Assembly: GCA_005502775.1 (NCBI GenBank)
Contig: SCNI01000023.1
Coordinates: forward strand, 1-58,160
Length of the DNA stretch: 58,160 nucleotides
Source of the DNA: Microbacteriaceae bacterium 3FA27C10
Lineage (GTDB): Bacteria; Actinomycetota; Actinomycetes; Actinomycetales; Microbacteriaceae
Reading direction: 5' to 3'
A program made the translations under genes and the position numbers. Of the stretch, positions 1 through 8,282 are shown one piece after another. The first letter of the stretch is position 1. Each line of letters opens with the position of its first letter. The notes under the pieces are model-generated. The model saw nothing but the letters and a program-made list of their open reading frames with translations, was not told where the DNA came from and ran no database searches.

Positions 1-239
1 GTCGTGGGCTTGGCCGGGGTGGTGGGCTTCTGGGCAGCCGCCGGCTTCTGGGGGGCTGCGGGCTTCTGGGCGGCCGCGGGCTTCTGGCCGGCCGCCGGCT
101 TCAGGGTGGCCGGACGCTTGGCAGGCTGCCGCGCCGGCGCGGCCGAGGAACCGCCCGCCCTGGCGGGCGCGCGCCGCGGTGTGCGTGCGGCGCCAGATGG
201 TGCTCCCCCGCTGTCTGGAGTGTCTGACTCTGAGCTCAC
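1..239 (-). CDS. Truncated Lys/Ala/Pro-rich basic protein, N-terminal part only
   Basis: Reading leftward from a GTG at 239, the frame stays open to the window edge (79 codons). It starts as a Ser/Gly/Ala-rich stretch and becomes a basic tail of QKPAA-type units (QKPAAAQ, QKPAAPQ and variants, about residues 48-75). The composition resembles the basic low-complexity tails of actinobacterial nucleoid proteins or disordered extensions of DNA/RNA enzymes; no folded domain is visible in the part present. The start is supported by a TAGGTT -10 box 6 bases upstream (246-251), which predicts a leaderless mRNA. The opposite strand reads as a GFWAAAGFW repeat, which I treat as an artefact. The function cannot be named without the missing C-terminus. 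Confidence 0.55.
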   Translation of the reverse strand, partial: MSSESDTPDSGGAPSGAARTPRRAPARAGGSSAAPARQPAKRPATLKPAAGQKPAAAQKPAAPQKPAAAQKPTTPAKPT

Positions 240-251
240 CGCACCAACCTA
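240..251 (-). promoter_or_regulatory. Leaderless -10 box for the truncated basic protein
   Basis: TAGGTT (251 to 246) followed by 6 bases and then the GTG start at 239. No -35 of consensus type is evident. Confidence 0.45.
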
Positions 252-406
252 TCAATCCCTCATCTGCCCCGCACGAGCTCCGCCGCGCGCACACGAAGCA
301 CTCAGTCTGACACCTTCCGGGGCCGTCGACCGCATCCCGAAACAGAAACGACACAGACCGGCTCGCTGCGACGAGAGTCCTCCACAGGGGGCCGGTCGAG
401 GCGAAG

Positions 407-415
407 TTATCCACA
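407..415 (+). promoter_or_regulatory. Perfect DnaA-box match
   Basis: TTATCCACA, the consensus DnaA box, lies in the intergenic stretch 240-468; a weaker 7/9 match (TCCTCCACA) is about 30 bases upstream. One strong box alone does not make an origin. It could titrate DnaA, regulate the small gene that starts at 469, or be chance. Nothing else recognisable lies in this intergenic stretch. Confidence 0.4.
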
Positions 416-468
416 TGCTGGGCGCCGGGCCCCGGGATGAGGCGTGTTCGTCGGTGGTGGGGTTTTGG

Positions 469-783
469 ATGTCGGGTATGGCAAGCAGTCACATCACACA
501 TCACGAAACCGAATCCGACGCCTACCCCGTGCCGCTGCGCCTCGACCGACGCGATGCGCCGCAGAGCTACCGGCTGAGGAACGTGAGCGAGGAGCCCCTG
601 CGCGGGCTCTCGTTCACGCTGCTCGGCAGCGGGCTCATGCGGGCGACCGCGCCGCTGCTGCTCGTGCCGGGGCAGGAGATCCGGCTGCACATCCGCGGTT
701 CGTCGCTGCCGCGCTCGGCGGTGCTCATCATCCGCTGGTTCCGGCCCAACGGAGACGAATACCTGTGGCGGGTGAGCTTCTGA
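469..783 (+). CDS. Small hypothetical protein (104 aa)
   Basis: I do not recognise a family. From the ATG at 469 the product has a polar N-terminus (about residues 1-35) and then alternating hydrophobic residues that suggest a small beta-sandwich (SFTLLGSGL, LLLVPGQEIRLHIRG, VLIIRWFRP). It has no signal peptide or membrane segment. The open frame extends upstream to position 4, but that part is antisense to the basic protein and has biased low-complexity translation, so I start at 469 after a G-rich stretch; an ATG at 478 is the alternative. It converges with the XRE regulator, whose stop is 9 bases away. Confidence 0.55.
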   Translation: MSGMASSHITHHETESDAYPVPLRLDRRDAPQSYRLRNVSEEPLRGLSFTLLGSGLMRATAPLLLVPGQEIRLHIRGSSLPRSAVLIIRWFRPNGDEYLWRVSF

Positions 784-792
784 TGAACGGGC

Positions 793-1098
793 TCAGGAGC
801 CGCCGGCGGCCTCGCGTGCCCGGATCAGGTCGGCCACCGTGATCTTGTGCGGCCGGTCGGGCAGCATGTCCGCGGTCATGCCGTCGAGCAGCACGGCCGG
901 ATTCACGTTGAGGGCCCCGGCGATGCGGAGGATGGTGTGCAGCGAGGGGTTCGCCTGACCACGCTCGATCTTGCCGAGATTGGTGAAATGCAGGCCGGCG
1001 AGCTCGGCCAGTTCCATCTGGTTGATCGCGAACTTCTGCCGCTCGTCACGGATGCGGGCGCCGAGCAGGCGGGCCGCTTCCGAATTGACAGAACTCAC
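793..1098 (-). CDS. XRE-family helix-turn-helix regulator
   Basis: A 101-aa protein with a Cro/C1-type HTH at about residues 12-68 (INQMELAELAGLHFTNLGKIERGQANPSL), matching the usual turn and recognition helix of XRE regulators. The short C-terminus (about 70-101) has no sensor domain, so it probably binds DNA as a small dimer or cooperates with another protein. The GTG start at 1098 is the only sensible one in frame. A near-consensus -10 (TAGTCA) sits 6 bases upstream. Its targets are unknown; the neighbours are a hypothetical gene and the ATP-grasp operon. Confidence 0.82.
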   Translation of the reverse strand: MSSVNSEAARLLGARIRDERQKFAINQMELAELAGLHFTNLGKIERGQANPSLHTILRIAGALNVNPAVLLDGMTADMLPDRPHKITVADLIRAREAAGGS

Positions 1099-1171
1099 GC
1101 CTCATGACTACCGGCCCGAAGCAAACGCGACCAGAGCGCTCGATACGCATGCGTTCAGACCATTCGACAGG

Positions 1172-3694
1172 TCAGAGGCCCTCGCGCTCCACCATCGGCA
1201 GGGCCACGCGGGTGACCACCGTGTCGAGCACGGCCCAGGCGAGCCGACGGTGCCACGGCAGGTGCCCGGTGTGCACGGCGGTGTACTCCAGCTCGGGTTC
1301 TCCGCCCCGGTTGCGCTTGAACTCCGCCACGCCGCTCGAGGCGTGCAGCTCGACACCGGCATCGTGGGCCGTGCGGGCGATGACGTAGCTCAGGATGCGG
1401 TACAGACCGGCCTCGCGCGAGAGCGCGGTGTCGTAGCCGACCACCGGTGCGGCGAGAAGCCCGTGGGCCACGGCGTAGCCGATGACGGCGTCGATGCGGC
1501 CGCGCCCGGCAGCATCCGGATCGCCGAGGACGGACTCCTCGTCGCGCTCGATCAGCAGGAAACGGAGGAACCCGCTGCGCTGGGCGGCGCCGATGAACTG
1601 CGGCGTGTAGCGCGGGTTCAGCCGGGAGTACTTGTCGGTGTAGAGCAGGCGGTAGAGCTCGGCGATGCGGGCGCGGGTCGGCGCATCCGACATGCCGGTG
1701 GTGGGGTCGACGGCGGCGGGGCGCACCGTGTAGCCCGAGCTCTCGAGCAGGGCGCGGTCGCGGCGAACATCGCGGAGCGACAGCCATTCGGTGCCGCGCG
1801 TGTCGGTGAACAGCACGCTCCGCGAGGGGATGAGCCGGTAGCCCGCGCGCCGCAGCACGGCGGGGAGCGCGGAGCCGTGAGCGTGCACGCTGCGCCAGCC
1901 GATGGCGAGGCGCGGATGCCGGCGACTGAGCTCGCCAGTGAGGCTCGCGACCTCGGCCTCGTCGAGTTCGGGCAGGAGGTTGGTGGAGACCAGGGCGTTG
2001 CCGATGAGCGCGATGTCGTCGACGCGGCCCGCCTGGAGCACCCGCTCGAGCGCGGCCACGGCGCCGCGGGCGAGCAGACGGGCCGGGCGGGACTGCAGCT
2101 CGCCGATCTCCTCCCGGGCGTAGTGCACGTAGTGGGTGAGCGGCGAGACGACGTAGCTGGCGGGTTCGGCCCCGGGCACTCGGCTGCCGTGGCGACTCGG
2201 GAGCGTGAGCGGCAGGAGGTGGCCGGCGACGGGGATCGTTGCCAGCTCCACGTCGATGTTGGGTGCGAGCGCGCGGGTACCGCCCTCCGCCGCGCTGAGC
2301 ACGGCCAGCCGGGCGGCCCACTCGCCGCTCGCAGGCTCGGCCGCGCGCGCGGACGAGGACTGCTCGCCGGCGCGCGAACTCGGGGACCGTTCGCCGGCAG
2401 GCGGCGCGGGCAGCGGCTCGCCGTTCCACTCGATGTCGTGGGTGGAGGCGGCCAGCAGGGGAATGCGGGCCGTTCGCGCCGTCGCGCCTTGCACGGCCAG
2501 GGAGCGGAGGAGTGCGGTCACGCGGATGCGGTCGCCGGGCGGGCGGAGGGCATCCGGAAAGCGGAGCTGCGCGACGAAGCGGCGGGCATCCGACGGCCGG
2601 CGGATGCCCGCCGGCGCGTAGAGGGCGTGCGGCAGAGCGAGCCGCGCGGCGCGGCGGCTCGGCGTCGCGGCGGGCCGGCCGGAGAACGCGGCGGCCAGGC
2701 CATCGCCCGGGCCGAACAGGTGCAGCCCGCTCGTCGCGCGCGGATTGCATTCGAGCACGTGCACGCGGGGAGGCGCGGAGGCATCCGGAGCGCCCAGCAG
2801 CAGATCGAGCCCGAAGAGGCCGGTCACGCCGAGGTGCCCGGCCAGGCGCTCGGCGACGGCGCGCGCCTCGCCGACCTCGGGCCGCGACTCGTCGAGACGC
2901 TCGAAGGCGACGGCGGCTCCGGTGCCTGCGCGCCACACCGGGCGATACGCGGCGAACGCAGTGAGCTGTCCGGCGACCGCCACGACGCTCACGCAGAACT
3001 CGCCACCGGTGAGCTCGCGCTGCACGAGCCACGGATGCTCGGGCGACACTCCGGCGACCGTGGGCAGCGGCTCGCCCGCAGCCACCCGCACGGTGCGCGA
3101 GCCGAACCGCGAGTACGCGGGCTTCAGAACCACCGCGGGCGCGGTCGCGCCCCGGCGCGCCGCCGCCCGCCTCCACGCGATGGCCGACGACACCACCGCG
3201 GTCTGCGGATGCGCGATGCCGAGCTCCCCGAGCAGGCGCGCGAACGCCGCCTTGTCGTGCAGCACCCGCAGGGTGTCGAGGGGTGGCGCGAACAGGCGTT
3301 CAGCGAGGAAGCGCAGATCCGGGGAGGGATCCCGGAACCGATCTGCGGCGCTCACGCCACCGGAGGGGCCGCCTGCGATCGCCGGATCGGCCGCGCCGGA
3401 GGCGGCCCCGGCCGATCCCACCGCCGCCGCGAGCCAGAACGTCTCCTCGCAGCTCGGAACCACCAGCGAGGCCGCATGCCGTCGGGCGATCTGCTGCACC
3501 GCAGCCGCGAACTCCCACGGGCGGAACCGCGCCGACGGCACCCGGTAGGCCGCGCCCACCGCCGCCGACGCCGCCGTGAGGTTCGGCTGGCTGTCGGCCA
3601 CGACCACGAACGCGCCCTCCTCGGCGAAGCGCCGCGCCAGATCGGCCGTGACCGGGGCCCGGCCGCCCGTCAGCAGCACCGCCCTCGCGCTCAC
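1172..3694 (-). CDS. ATP-grasp ligase fused to a C-terminal GNAT-like domain
   Basis: An 840-aa two-part protein. About residues 1-330 form an ATP-grasp enzyme: nucleotide-fold start (RAVLLTGG), ATP-binding lysine (VVLKPAYSRFG), the VQRELTGGEF strand, and the metal-binding LECNPRATSGLHLF. About residues 340-530 are a linker with a low-complexity Ser/Ala/Glu patch. The C-terminal third (about 550-840) resembles GNAT/FemAB-like acyltransferases (RLLYTDKYSRLNPRYTPQFI, then YRILSYVIARTA). ATP-grasp enzymes form amide or ester bonds through acyl-phosphates, and GNAT proteins transfer acyl groups, so a small-molecule or peptide modification role is likely but the substrate is unknown. The GTG start overlaps the stop of the upstream SRPBCC gene as GTGA and follows a GAGGGG ribosome site; longer starts are unlikely. 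Confidence 0.75.
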   Translation of the reverse strand: MSARAVLLTGGRAPVTADLARRFAEEGAFVVVADSQPNLTAASAAVGAAYRVPSARFRPWEFAAAVQQIARRHAASLVVPSCEETFWLAAAVGSAGAASGAADPAIAGGPSGGVSAADRFRDPSPDLRFLAERLFAPPLDTLRVLHDKAAFARLLGELGIAHPQTAVVSSAIAWRRAAARRGATAPAVVLKPAYSRFGSRTVRVAAGEPLPTVAGVSPEHPWLVQRELTGGEFCVSVVAVAGQLTAFAAYRPVWRAGTGAAVAFERLDESRPEVGEARAVAERLAGHLGVTGLFGLDLLLGAPDASAPPRVHVLECNPRATSGLHLFGPGDGLAAAFSGRPAATPSRRAARLALPHALYAPAGIRRPSDARRFVAQLRFPDALRPPGDRIRVTALLRSLAVQGATARTARIPLLAASTHDIEWNGEPLPAPPAGERSPSSRAGEQSSSARAAEPASGEWAARLAVLSAAEGGTRALAPNIDVELATIPVAGHLLPLTLPSRHGSRVPGAEPASYVVSPLTHYVHYAREEIGELQSRPARLLARGAVAALERVLQAGRVDDIALIGNALVSTNLLPELDEAEVASLTGELSRRHPRLAIGWRSVHAHGSALPAVLRRAGYRLIPSRSVLFTDTRGTEWLSLRDVRRDRALLESSGYTVRPAAVDPTTGMSDAPTRARIAELYRLLYTDKYSRLNPRYTPQFIGAAQRSGFLRFLLIERDEESVLGDPDAAGRGRIDAVIGYAVAHGLLAAPVVGYDTALSREAGLYRILSYVIARTAHDAGVELHASSGVAEFKRNRGGEPELEYTAVHTGHLPWHRRLAWAVLDTVVTRVALPMVEREGL

Positions 3695-4179
3695 GCCCCC
3701 TCGGCCACTCTCACGCACTCGGCGAGCGAGCGGCGCATGTACACCAGCCAGATCGGCCCGATCAGAGCCCGCACCACGAAGCGCCGCCCGCGCAGCGGCC
3801 GGAAGCCGTAGCTCCACCGGATGCGCGACCCGTCACCCGTGGGCTCGTAGCGCCAGTGCGCCTCGGCGTCCGACACGAGGTGCGCGAGCAGCTTCGTGAA
3901 GGCGGTGACCCGGTAGTCGAACACGCCCACCGCATCCGGAGTCGCCGGCGGCTCGTAGCGCAGGATCTCCTCCTGGAACCGGCCGCCGTCGGAGAGATGC
4001 ACGAGGCGCCGCTCCCCCGGTCCCGTCCACGGCCCGGTCTCGTCGGAGATGCGCGTGACCGCGGGCAGCACGAGGAAGCCACGGAACAGCGTGCTGTCGT
4101 CGCGCGGCACCACCCGATCGAAGGCGACGCGCGCCGAGACGCTCGCGAGGGCATCCGCACTGAACTCCACCAGCTCCAT
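3691..4179 (-). CDS. SRPBCC (START/Bet v1-like) ligand-binding protein
   Basis: A 162-aa protein with the SRPBCC pattern: an N-terminal strand and helix, a basket of beta strands (GERRLVHLSDGG, FQEEILRYEPP, FDYRVTAF), the strand RIRWSYGFRP, and a long C-terminal helix. The fold binds hydrophobic ligands and occurs in polyketide cyclases and lipid-transfer proteins. The ATG at 4179 has TACGGT 6 bases upstream (4191-4186), predicting a leaderless mRNA. It is the first gene of a two-gene operon and is coupled by GTGA to the ATP-grasp/GNAT gene, so the two probably act on the same compound. Which compound cannot be read from the sequence. Confidence 0.75.
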   Translation of the reverse strand: MELVEFSADALASVSARVAFDRVVPRDDSTLFRGFLVLPAVTRISDETGPWTGPGERRLVHLSDGGRFQEEILRYEPPATPDAVGVFDYRVTAFTKLLAHLVSDAEAHWRYEPTGDGSRIRWSYGFRPLRGRRFVVRALIGPIWLVYMRRSLAECVRVAEGA

Positions 4180-4191
4180 GCGCCCACCGTA
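4180..4191 (-). promoter_or_regulatory. Leaderless -10 box for the SRPBCC/ATP-grasp operon
   Basis: TACGGT (4191-4186) plus a 6-base spacer directly before the ATG at 4179. Confidence 0.5.
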
Positions 4192-4218
4192 ACGCGCCTC
4201 TCCCCGCCGCGCGCCCCC

Positions 4219-4230
4219 TACTCTGGAGCC
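4219..4230 (+). promoter_or_regulatory. Leaderless -10 box for the 96-aa hypothetical gene
   Basis: TACTCT (4219-4224) plus 6 bases before the ATG at 4231. It lies back-to-back with the SRPBCC promoter, 27 bases apart. Confidence 0.5.
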
Positions 4231-4521
4231 ATGCCCTCGTATCGCGTGACCATGATCGTCGGAACCCTCGAACTGGGCGTGCGGCCCGAGGAGGTGCTCC
4301 CCACCCTGAGCGGGGCCATCGCCGAGTTCACCACCGTGGAGTCCTCCGATCTCGCCGTCGTGGCCGGATCGCCGCGCGTGACCGTGCGCTTCACCGCCGA
4401 CACCGACGAAGCCGCGTTCCTCATCGCCGAACAGGGCATCGACGGCACCCGGGTGTCGGTGGAGCCGATCGCCTGGCAGGTCACCCGCATGGTCCACGGC
4501 CGCTGGGAGCCTCTGGCCTAA
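4231..4521 (+). CDS. Hypothetical protein (96 aa)
   Basis: I do not recognise a family. The product reads as a compact alpha/beta protein: a strand (RVTMIVGTLELG), a helix around residues 17-30, a strand with VTVRFTADTDEAAF, and a closing strand near WQVTRMVHG. It has no signal peptide, cysteine cluster or membrane segment. The name could be DUF-like for actinobacteria, but I cannot assign it. It is expressed from its own divergent promoter beside the SRPBCC operon, and its stop overlaps by 4 bases the stop of the convergent nuclease/helicase gene. Confidence 0.6.
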   Translation: MPSYRVTMIVGTLELGVRPEEVLPTLSGAIAEFTTVESSDLAVVAGSPRVTVRFTADTDEAAFLIAEQGIDGTRVSVEPIAWQVTRMVHGRWEPLA

Positions 4522-7500
4522 GCCGCTCCGGCCCCCGGGTGCGCGTCGCGGGTGAACCGCAGAAACGCCGAGAGCGTGGCCAGATCGTCGGGGTTCGTGG
4601 GCAGATGCTCGGTGAGCCGTGGTGAGTACACCAGATGGGCGGCCCATTTCGCCCGCGAGACCGCCACGTTGAGCCGGTTCTTCATGAGCAGGAATCCGAT
4701 GCCGCGCGGCACGTCGACGGCGGCCGAGGCGGCCAGCGACACGATCGCCACGGCGGCCTCCCGACCCTGGAACTTGTCGACCGTGCCCACCGGCACCCCG
4801 TCGAGCCCCGCCGCGAGCAGCGCCGCCCGGATGCGTTCCACCTGCGCGTTGTAGGGGGCCACCACGATGACGTCCGAGGCCACCGTCGGCCGCGCGGCAC
4901 CGGACTCGCCCGGGTCGTGCCACGCGCGGCCCAGCACGGCGCGCACGAGTTCCACCACCCGCTCGGCCTCCTCCGGCGACTGGGTCGAGTTGCCCCGGTG
5001 CTCGACCGGGTGCAGGTGCAGCCCAGGCGGAACCCCCTGGAGGGACCGCGCCGTCGTCTCGGGCAGGCGCGCCCGCAACTCGCCCTCGTAGGAGAGCTCG
5101 CTCACCGGGGCGCAGACCGCCGGGTGCATCCGCCAGCTCTCCCCGAGGAAGTAGCCGCGCTCGGCCGGCAGCACGTCGTGCCCCGCGGTGAGCCAGCCGA
5201 GCGCCGAGGTGTCGACGGGCTCCGGATGCGTGCCCAGCGTCACCTGGGGAAGCTGCTGCGGATCGCCGAGCAGCAGCAGATTGCGCGCCGCCACGCTCAC
5301 GGCGACCGTGTTGGCGAGCGAGTACTGGCCGGCCTCGTCGATCACGAGCAGGTCGAGCTGCCGCCGGCCCACCCGCGCGGAGTTCGTGAAGTCCCACGCG
5401 GTGCCGCCCACCACCACCGACTCGCCGTTCTCTCGCCCGGCCGTGAGGAACGCACCCAGGCGCTCCTTGCGCAGCACGGTGAACCCCGCGTCGGGCGAGT
5501 CGCTCGCCTTGCCCACCCGGCGGGCCTCGACGCCGGCCGCCACGATCGCCTCGAGCATGTTCTCGACCACGGCGTGCGACTGCGCCACGACGCCGACGTT
5601 CCAGCCGTGCCGGTTGACCAGCTCGGCCACCACGCGCGCACCCGTGTAGGTCTTTCCGGTGCCCGGCGGCCCCTGCACGGCGAGGTAGGAGTCGTCGAGC
5701 GCGAGCAGCGAGTCGCGGATGGCGTCGATCGGCCCGCGCACGCCGTCGGCCACGCGTGCCAACGGCATCCCGTCACGCCGCCGGGGCGCGCCGCGGCGCA
5801 GGATGTCGACGGCCGGGTCGGCCGGAAAAGAGGGAAGGGCCCCGACCAGGCTCTGCCCCCACTCCAGGATCGCGGCCTGCAGCGAAGCGGTCTTGGGGGG
5901 TGCGGCCGGGGCGACCGCCACGGGAAGCGCCGCATAGGGAGTGCCGGCCATCGGCAGCCGTTCCTCGAAGACGTACTGCGTGAGGCCCGTCGGCAGCACC
6001 CGCACCTCGTCGAGCCGGGTGCGGTCGTGCGCCACACGGTCGCTCGCGCGGCTGCGCGGTGCAGACCACGGATGCGGCGGGTCGTAGACGAAGTACCGCC
6101 CGCTGCTGCCCTCCTCGAGCCGGCTGCCCGGCGCGAGTTCGCCGCGCAGCCGCACCTCCCGGCGGTCGCTCCGCTGGCCCGCGCTGCGGTACCACTCGCG
6201 ATCGACCACGGCGGCCTCGACGGTGAGCACGTCGCGGGTGTCGGCCCAGTCCTCGAGCGGCTGCTCGAGCCGGGCGTAGTGCTCCCACCAGAACGACTTG
6301 TCCTCGCGCCGGTGGTAGTCGATCGCCGCGGCCGCGAGGGCGAGCGCGGTCTCGTCGTCGGTGCGGTCGGCCGGGGGCACCTGCTCGATCCGCTCGAGCA
6401 GGGCGCGGTGCACGTGGCTCGGCTCGAAGCCGTCGAGCGCCGTCACCTCCTCGTCGCCGACGCCCTGGGCACCCTCGTCGCCGGAACCGGCGCCATCGCC
6501 GGCGCCCGGCGCCACCCCGCGCTCCACCGCCAGCGCCAGCAGCCAGTCGCGCAGCCGGAGCGTCGAGACGCAGTCGTATTCGTTGTAGTCGGCGATCTCG
6601 CTCAACCGCTGCCGGGCTTCGGTCTCGGCGACCGCATCCGTTCTGCCGCGCTCGCGCAGTTCGACGTAGCGGGCGTACTCGACGATGGAGTCGGCCGCGT
6701 TCGTGACCGCGCTGTCGCGCAGCAGGGAACCCATGTAGAGGGGCTCGAGCTTCTTCAGGCTGTACGACGGGCTGCTCACCCGGATGCTCTGCTTCACCAC
6801 CGGGTAGAGGTCGACGAGGACGCCCCGGCGCAGCAGTTCGTCGAGCTGCTCCTCGCCCACGCCGTGCCGGGCGCAGAGCGACTGCAGGTGCGCACGCTCG
6901 TAGTTGGCGTAGTGGTAGACGTGCATGCGCGGATGATCGCGCAGGCGGGTCGTGGCGTAGTCGAGGAAGGCCCGCAGCGCCTCGCGCTCCTCGGCGTGGT
7001 CGTGCGCCCAGAACGGGCGGAAGAGAGTGCCCCCGGGCACGGCCGGGTCGTGCTCGACGACGCCGAAGAGGTAGTCGAGTCCCCAGTCGGGGCCGCCGCC
7101 CTCCGTGTAGAGAGGGTCGCCCTCGAAGTCGAAGAAGATGTCGCCCGGGTCGGGCACGGGCAGGGCCGCGAGCGGGGCCGTGTCGAACACCCGGTGACGG
7201 GGTGCGCCCGCCGGGGCGAGCTGCATGTGCGCCTGGTCGCGGAGACCGGCCAGCGTGGTCTCGCCGATGCCGGGCACGGGGCCGAGCGAGGAGGCCAGTT
7301 CGTCGATGGTGCTGATGCCGGCGTCGAGCATCCGCTGCCGCTGGGTGAGGCGCAGGCCCGCGACGAGCAGCAGGTCACGGTGCGCGGCGACCTCGGGACT
7401 GCAGATGTCGCAGCGGCCGCAGGCCGTGTAGCGGGGGTCTCCCCACTGGACCGGAGCGACCGACGCGCCCACCCGCTCGTCGAGCAGCGCCTCGAGCCGC

Positions 7501-8213
7501 TGCCGCCGGTCGAGGAACACCGGCAGCACGTCACGCAGCAGGTGGCTCGAGGTGCTCCCGTCGCCCAGCAGCAGGTGCACCTGCGGACCGAGGGGTACGC
7601 CGAGGCGCTCGAGCTGCTCGGCGTAGGCGGCGAGCTGCAGCAGCGCCGTGATCTTCGCGTGGCGCGCGAGCTTGGTGTCGTAGACCTCGTACCGGGGCGG
7701 CTCGGCGAAGGCCGGGGCGGCTTCATGGCCGGATGCACGGCCGGATGCGGCTGCCCGCGCGGACCGGGCGGCGCCATCCGGCTCCCGCGCATCCGCCCGC
7801 ACCAGGAAGTCGGCGAAGCCGAGGAAGCGGCCGTCGAAGAAGGTGCCCTGGAAGACCACGTCGGCCCCCGCGCGCAGGGCCGCCGCCGTGAGCTCCTGCT
7901 GTGCCCGCAGCTCCGCGGGCACCGTGCGCGCGGGCCGCTCGATCTCGGCCACCCCGGCGGCACGGCTGCCGTCGAAGACGCCGAACTCGGCGCGGAACCG
8001 CTCGAGGGTGCGCAGCTCGTGGGCGTCGCCGAACCGGGCCGTGCGCTCGAGCATCTGGTCGACGGGCTGATCGGGCAGCTCCACCCGGCCGAGCTTGGCG
8101 TCGAGCCGGCGCACGAGGGCGAACTCGCAGTCCGCCGCGGCGGTGAGATCGGTGGCGCTGTAGAGCACCGTCGGGTCGCCGAGGCCGCCGACCGTGCTCT
8201 CGGTGACGATCAT
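4518..8213 (-). CDS. TM0106-type RecB-like nuclease fused to superfamily 1 helicase
   Basis: A 1231-aa protein. N-terminal part (about 1-290): Cas4/RecB-like PDDEXK nuclease with the core VYDTKLARHAK followed by QLAAYAEQLERLG, and a cysteine cluster CGRCDIC suggesting an iron-sulfur site. Middle (about 350-560): an RNase H-like exonuclease region beginning IFFDFEGDPL. C-terminal third: SF1 helicase with Walker A QGPPGTGKT, Walker B VIDEAGQ, motif III GDPQQLPQV, motif V DKFQGREAAV and motif VI NVAVSRAK. This matches the Dna2-like TM0106 family. It probably processes DNA or RNA-DNA ends in repair; some relatives serve in phage defence, but no partner genes are adjacent. The ATG has an AGGAGG site 6 bases upstream. 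Confidence 0.88.
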   Translation of the reverse strand: MIVTESTVGGLGDPTVLYSATDLTAAADCEFALVRRLDAKLGRVELPDQPVDQMLERTARFGDAHELRTLERFRAEFGVFDGSRAAGVAEIERPARTVPAELRAQQELTAAALRAGADVVFQGTFFDGRFLGFADFLVRADAREPDGAARSARAAASGRASGHEAAPAFAEPPRYEVYDTKLARHAKITALLQLAAYAEQLERLGVPLGPQVHLLLGDGSTSSHLLRDVLPVFLDRRQRLEALLDERVGASVAPVQWGDPRYTACGRCDICSPEVAAHRDLLLVAGLRLTQRQRMLDAGISTIDELASSLGPVPGIGETTLAGLRDQAHMQLAPAGAPRHRVFDTAPLAALPVPDPGDIFFDFEGDPLYTEGGGPDWGLDYLFGVVEHDPAVPGGTLFRPFWAHDHAEEREALRAFLDYATTRLRDHPRMHVYHYANYERAHLQSLCARHGVGEEQLDELLRRGVLVDLYPVVKQSIRVSSPSYSLKKLEPLYMGSLLRDSAVTNAADSIVEYARYVELRERGRTDAVAETEARQRLSEIADYNEYDCVSTLRLRDWLLALAVERGVAPGAGDGAGSGDEGAQGVGDEEVTALDGFEPSHVHRALLERIEQVPPADRTDDETALALAAAAIDYHRREDKSFWWEHYARLEQPLEDWADTRDVLTVEAAVVDREWYRSAGQRSDRREVRLRGELAPGSRLEEGSSGRYFVYDPPHPWSAPRSRASDRVAHDRTRLDEVRVLPTGLTQYVFEERLPMAGTPYAALPVAVAPAAPPKTASLQAAILEWGQSLVGALPSFPADPAVDILRRGAPRRRDGMPLARVADGVRGPIDAIRDSLLALDDSYLAVQGPPGTGKTYTGARVVAELVNRHGWNVGVVAQSHAVVENMLEAIVAAGVEARRVGKASDSPDAGFTVLRKERLGAFLTAGRENGESVVVGGTAWDFTNSARVGRRQLDLLVIDEAGQYSLANTVAVSVAARNLLLLGDPQQLPQVTLGTHPEPVDTSALGWLTAGHDVLPAERGYFLGESWRMHPAVCAPVSELSYEGELRARLPETTARSLQGVPPGLHLHPVEHRGNSTQSPEEAERVVELVRAVLGRAWHDPGESGAARPTVASDVIVVAPYNAQVERIRAALLAAGLDGVPVGTVDKFQGREAAVAIVSLAASAAVDVPRGIGFLLMKNRLNVAVSRAKWAAHLVYSPRLTEHLPTNPDDLATLSAFLRFTRDAHPGAGAA

Positions 8214-8270
8214 GCGGCCTCCTCTGCTCGCCGGTGGACGCCCTCAGGGTATCCGGCGCCGCCGACACGG

Positions 8271-8282
8271 TAGCGTTAGCAC
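8271..8282 (+). promoter_or_regulatory. Leaderless -10 box for tetR-1
   Basis: TAGCGT (8271-8276) with a 6-base spacer before the ATG at 8283. Confidence 0.5.

Noticed and set aside
407-415. Chromosomal origin of replication
   Set aside because: Only one strong DnaA box, no AT-rich unwinding element, and no dnaA or dnaN gene.
4-468. A plus-strand frame with GFWAAAGFW-type repeats at the left edge, read as the N-terminus of a 259-aa protein
   Set aside because: It is the antisense of the Lys/Ala/Pro-rich coding sequence; the minus-strand reading has a promoter and a sensible composition, and the plus-strand reading resembles no protein.
971-3811. Very long plus-strand frame opposite the ATP-grasp/GNAT gene
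   Set aside because: High GC content removes stop codons. The translation is Arg/Ala/Gly-rich with no domains, whereas the minus strand has clear motifs. The same applies to 4635-8273, 10357-12867 and 55463-57088.
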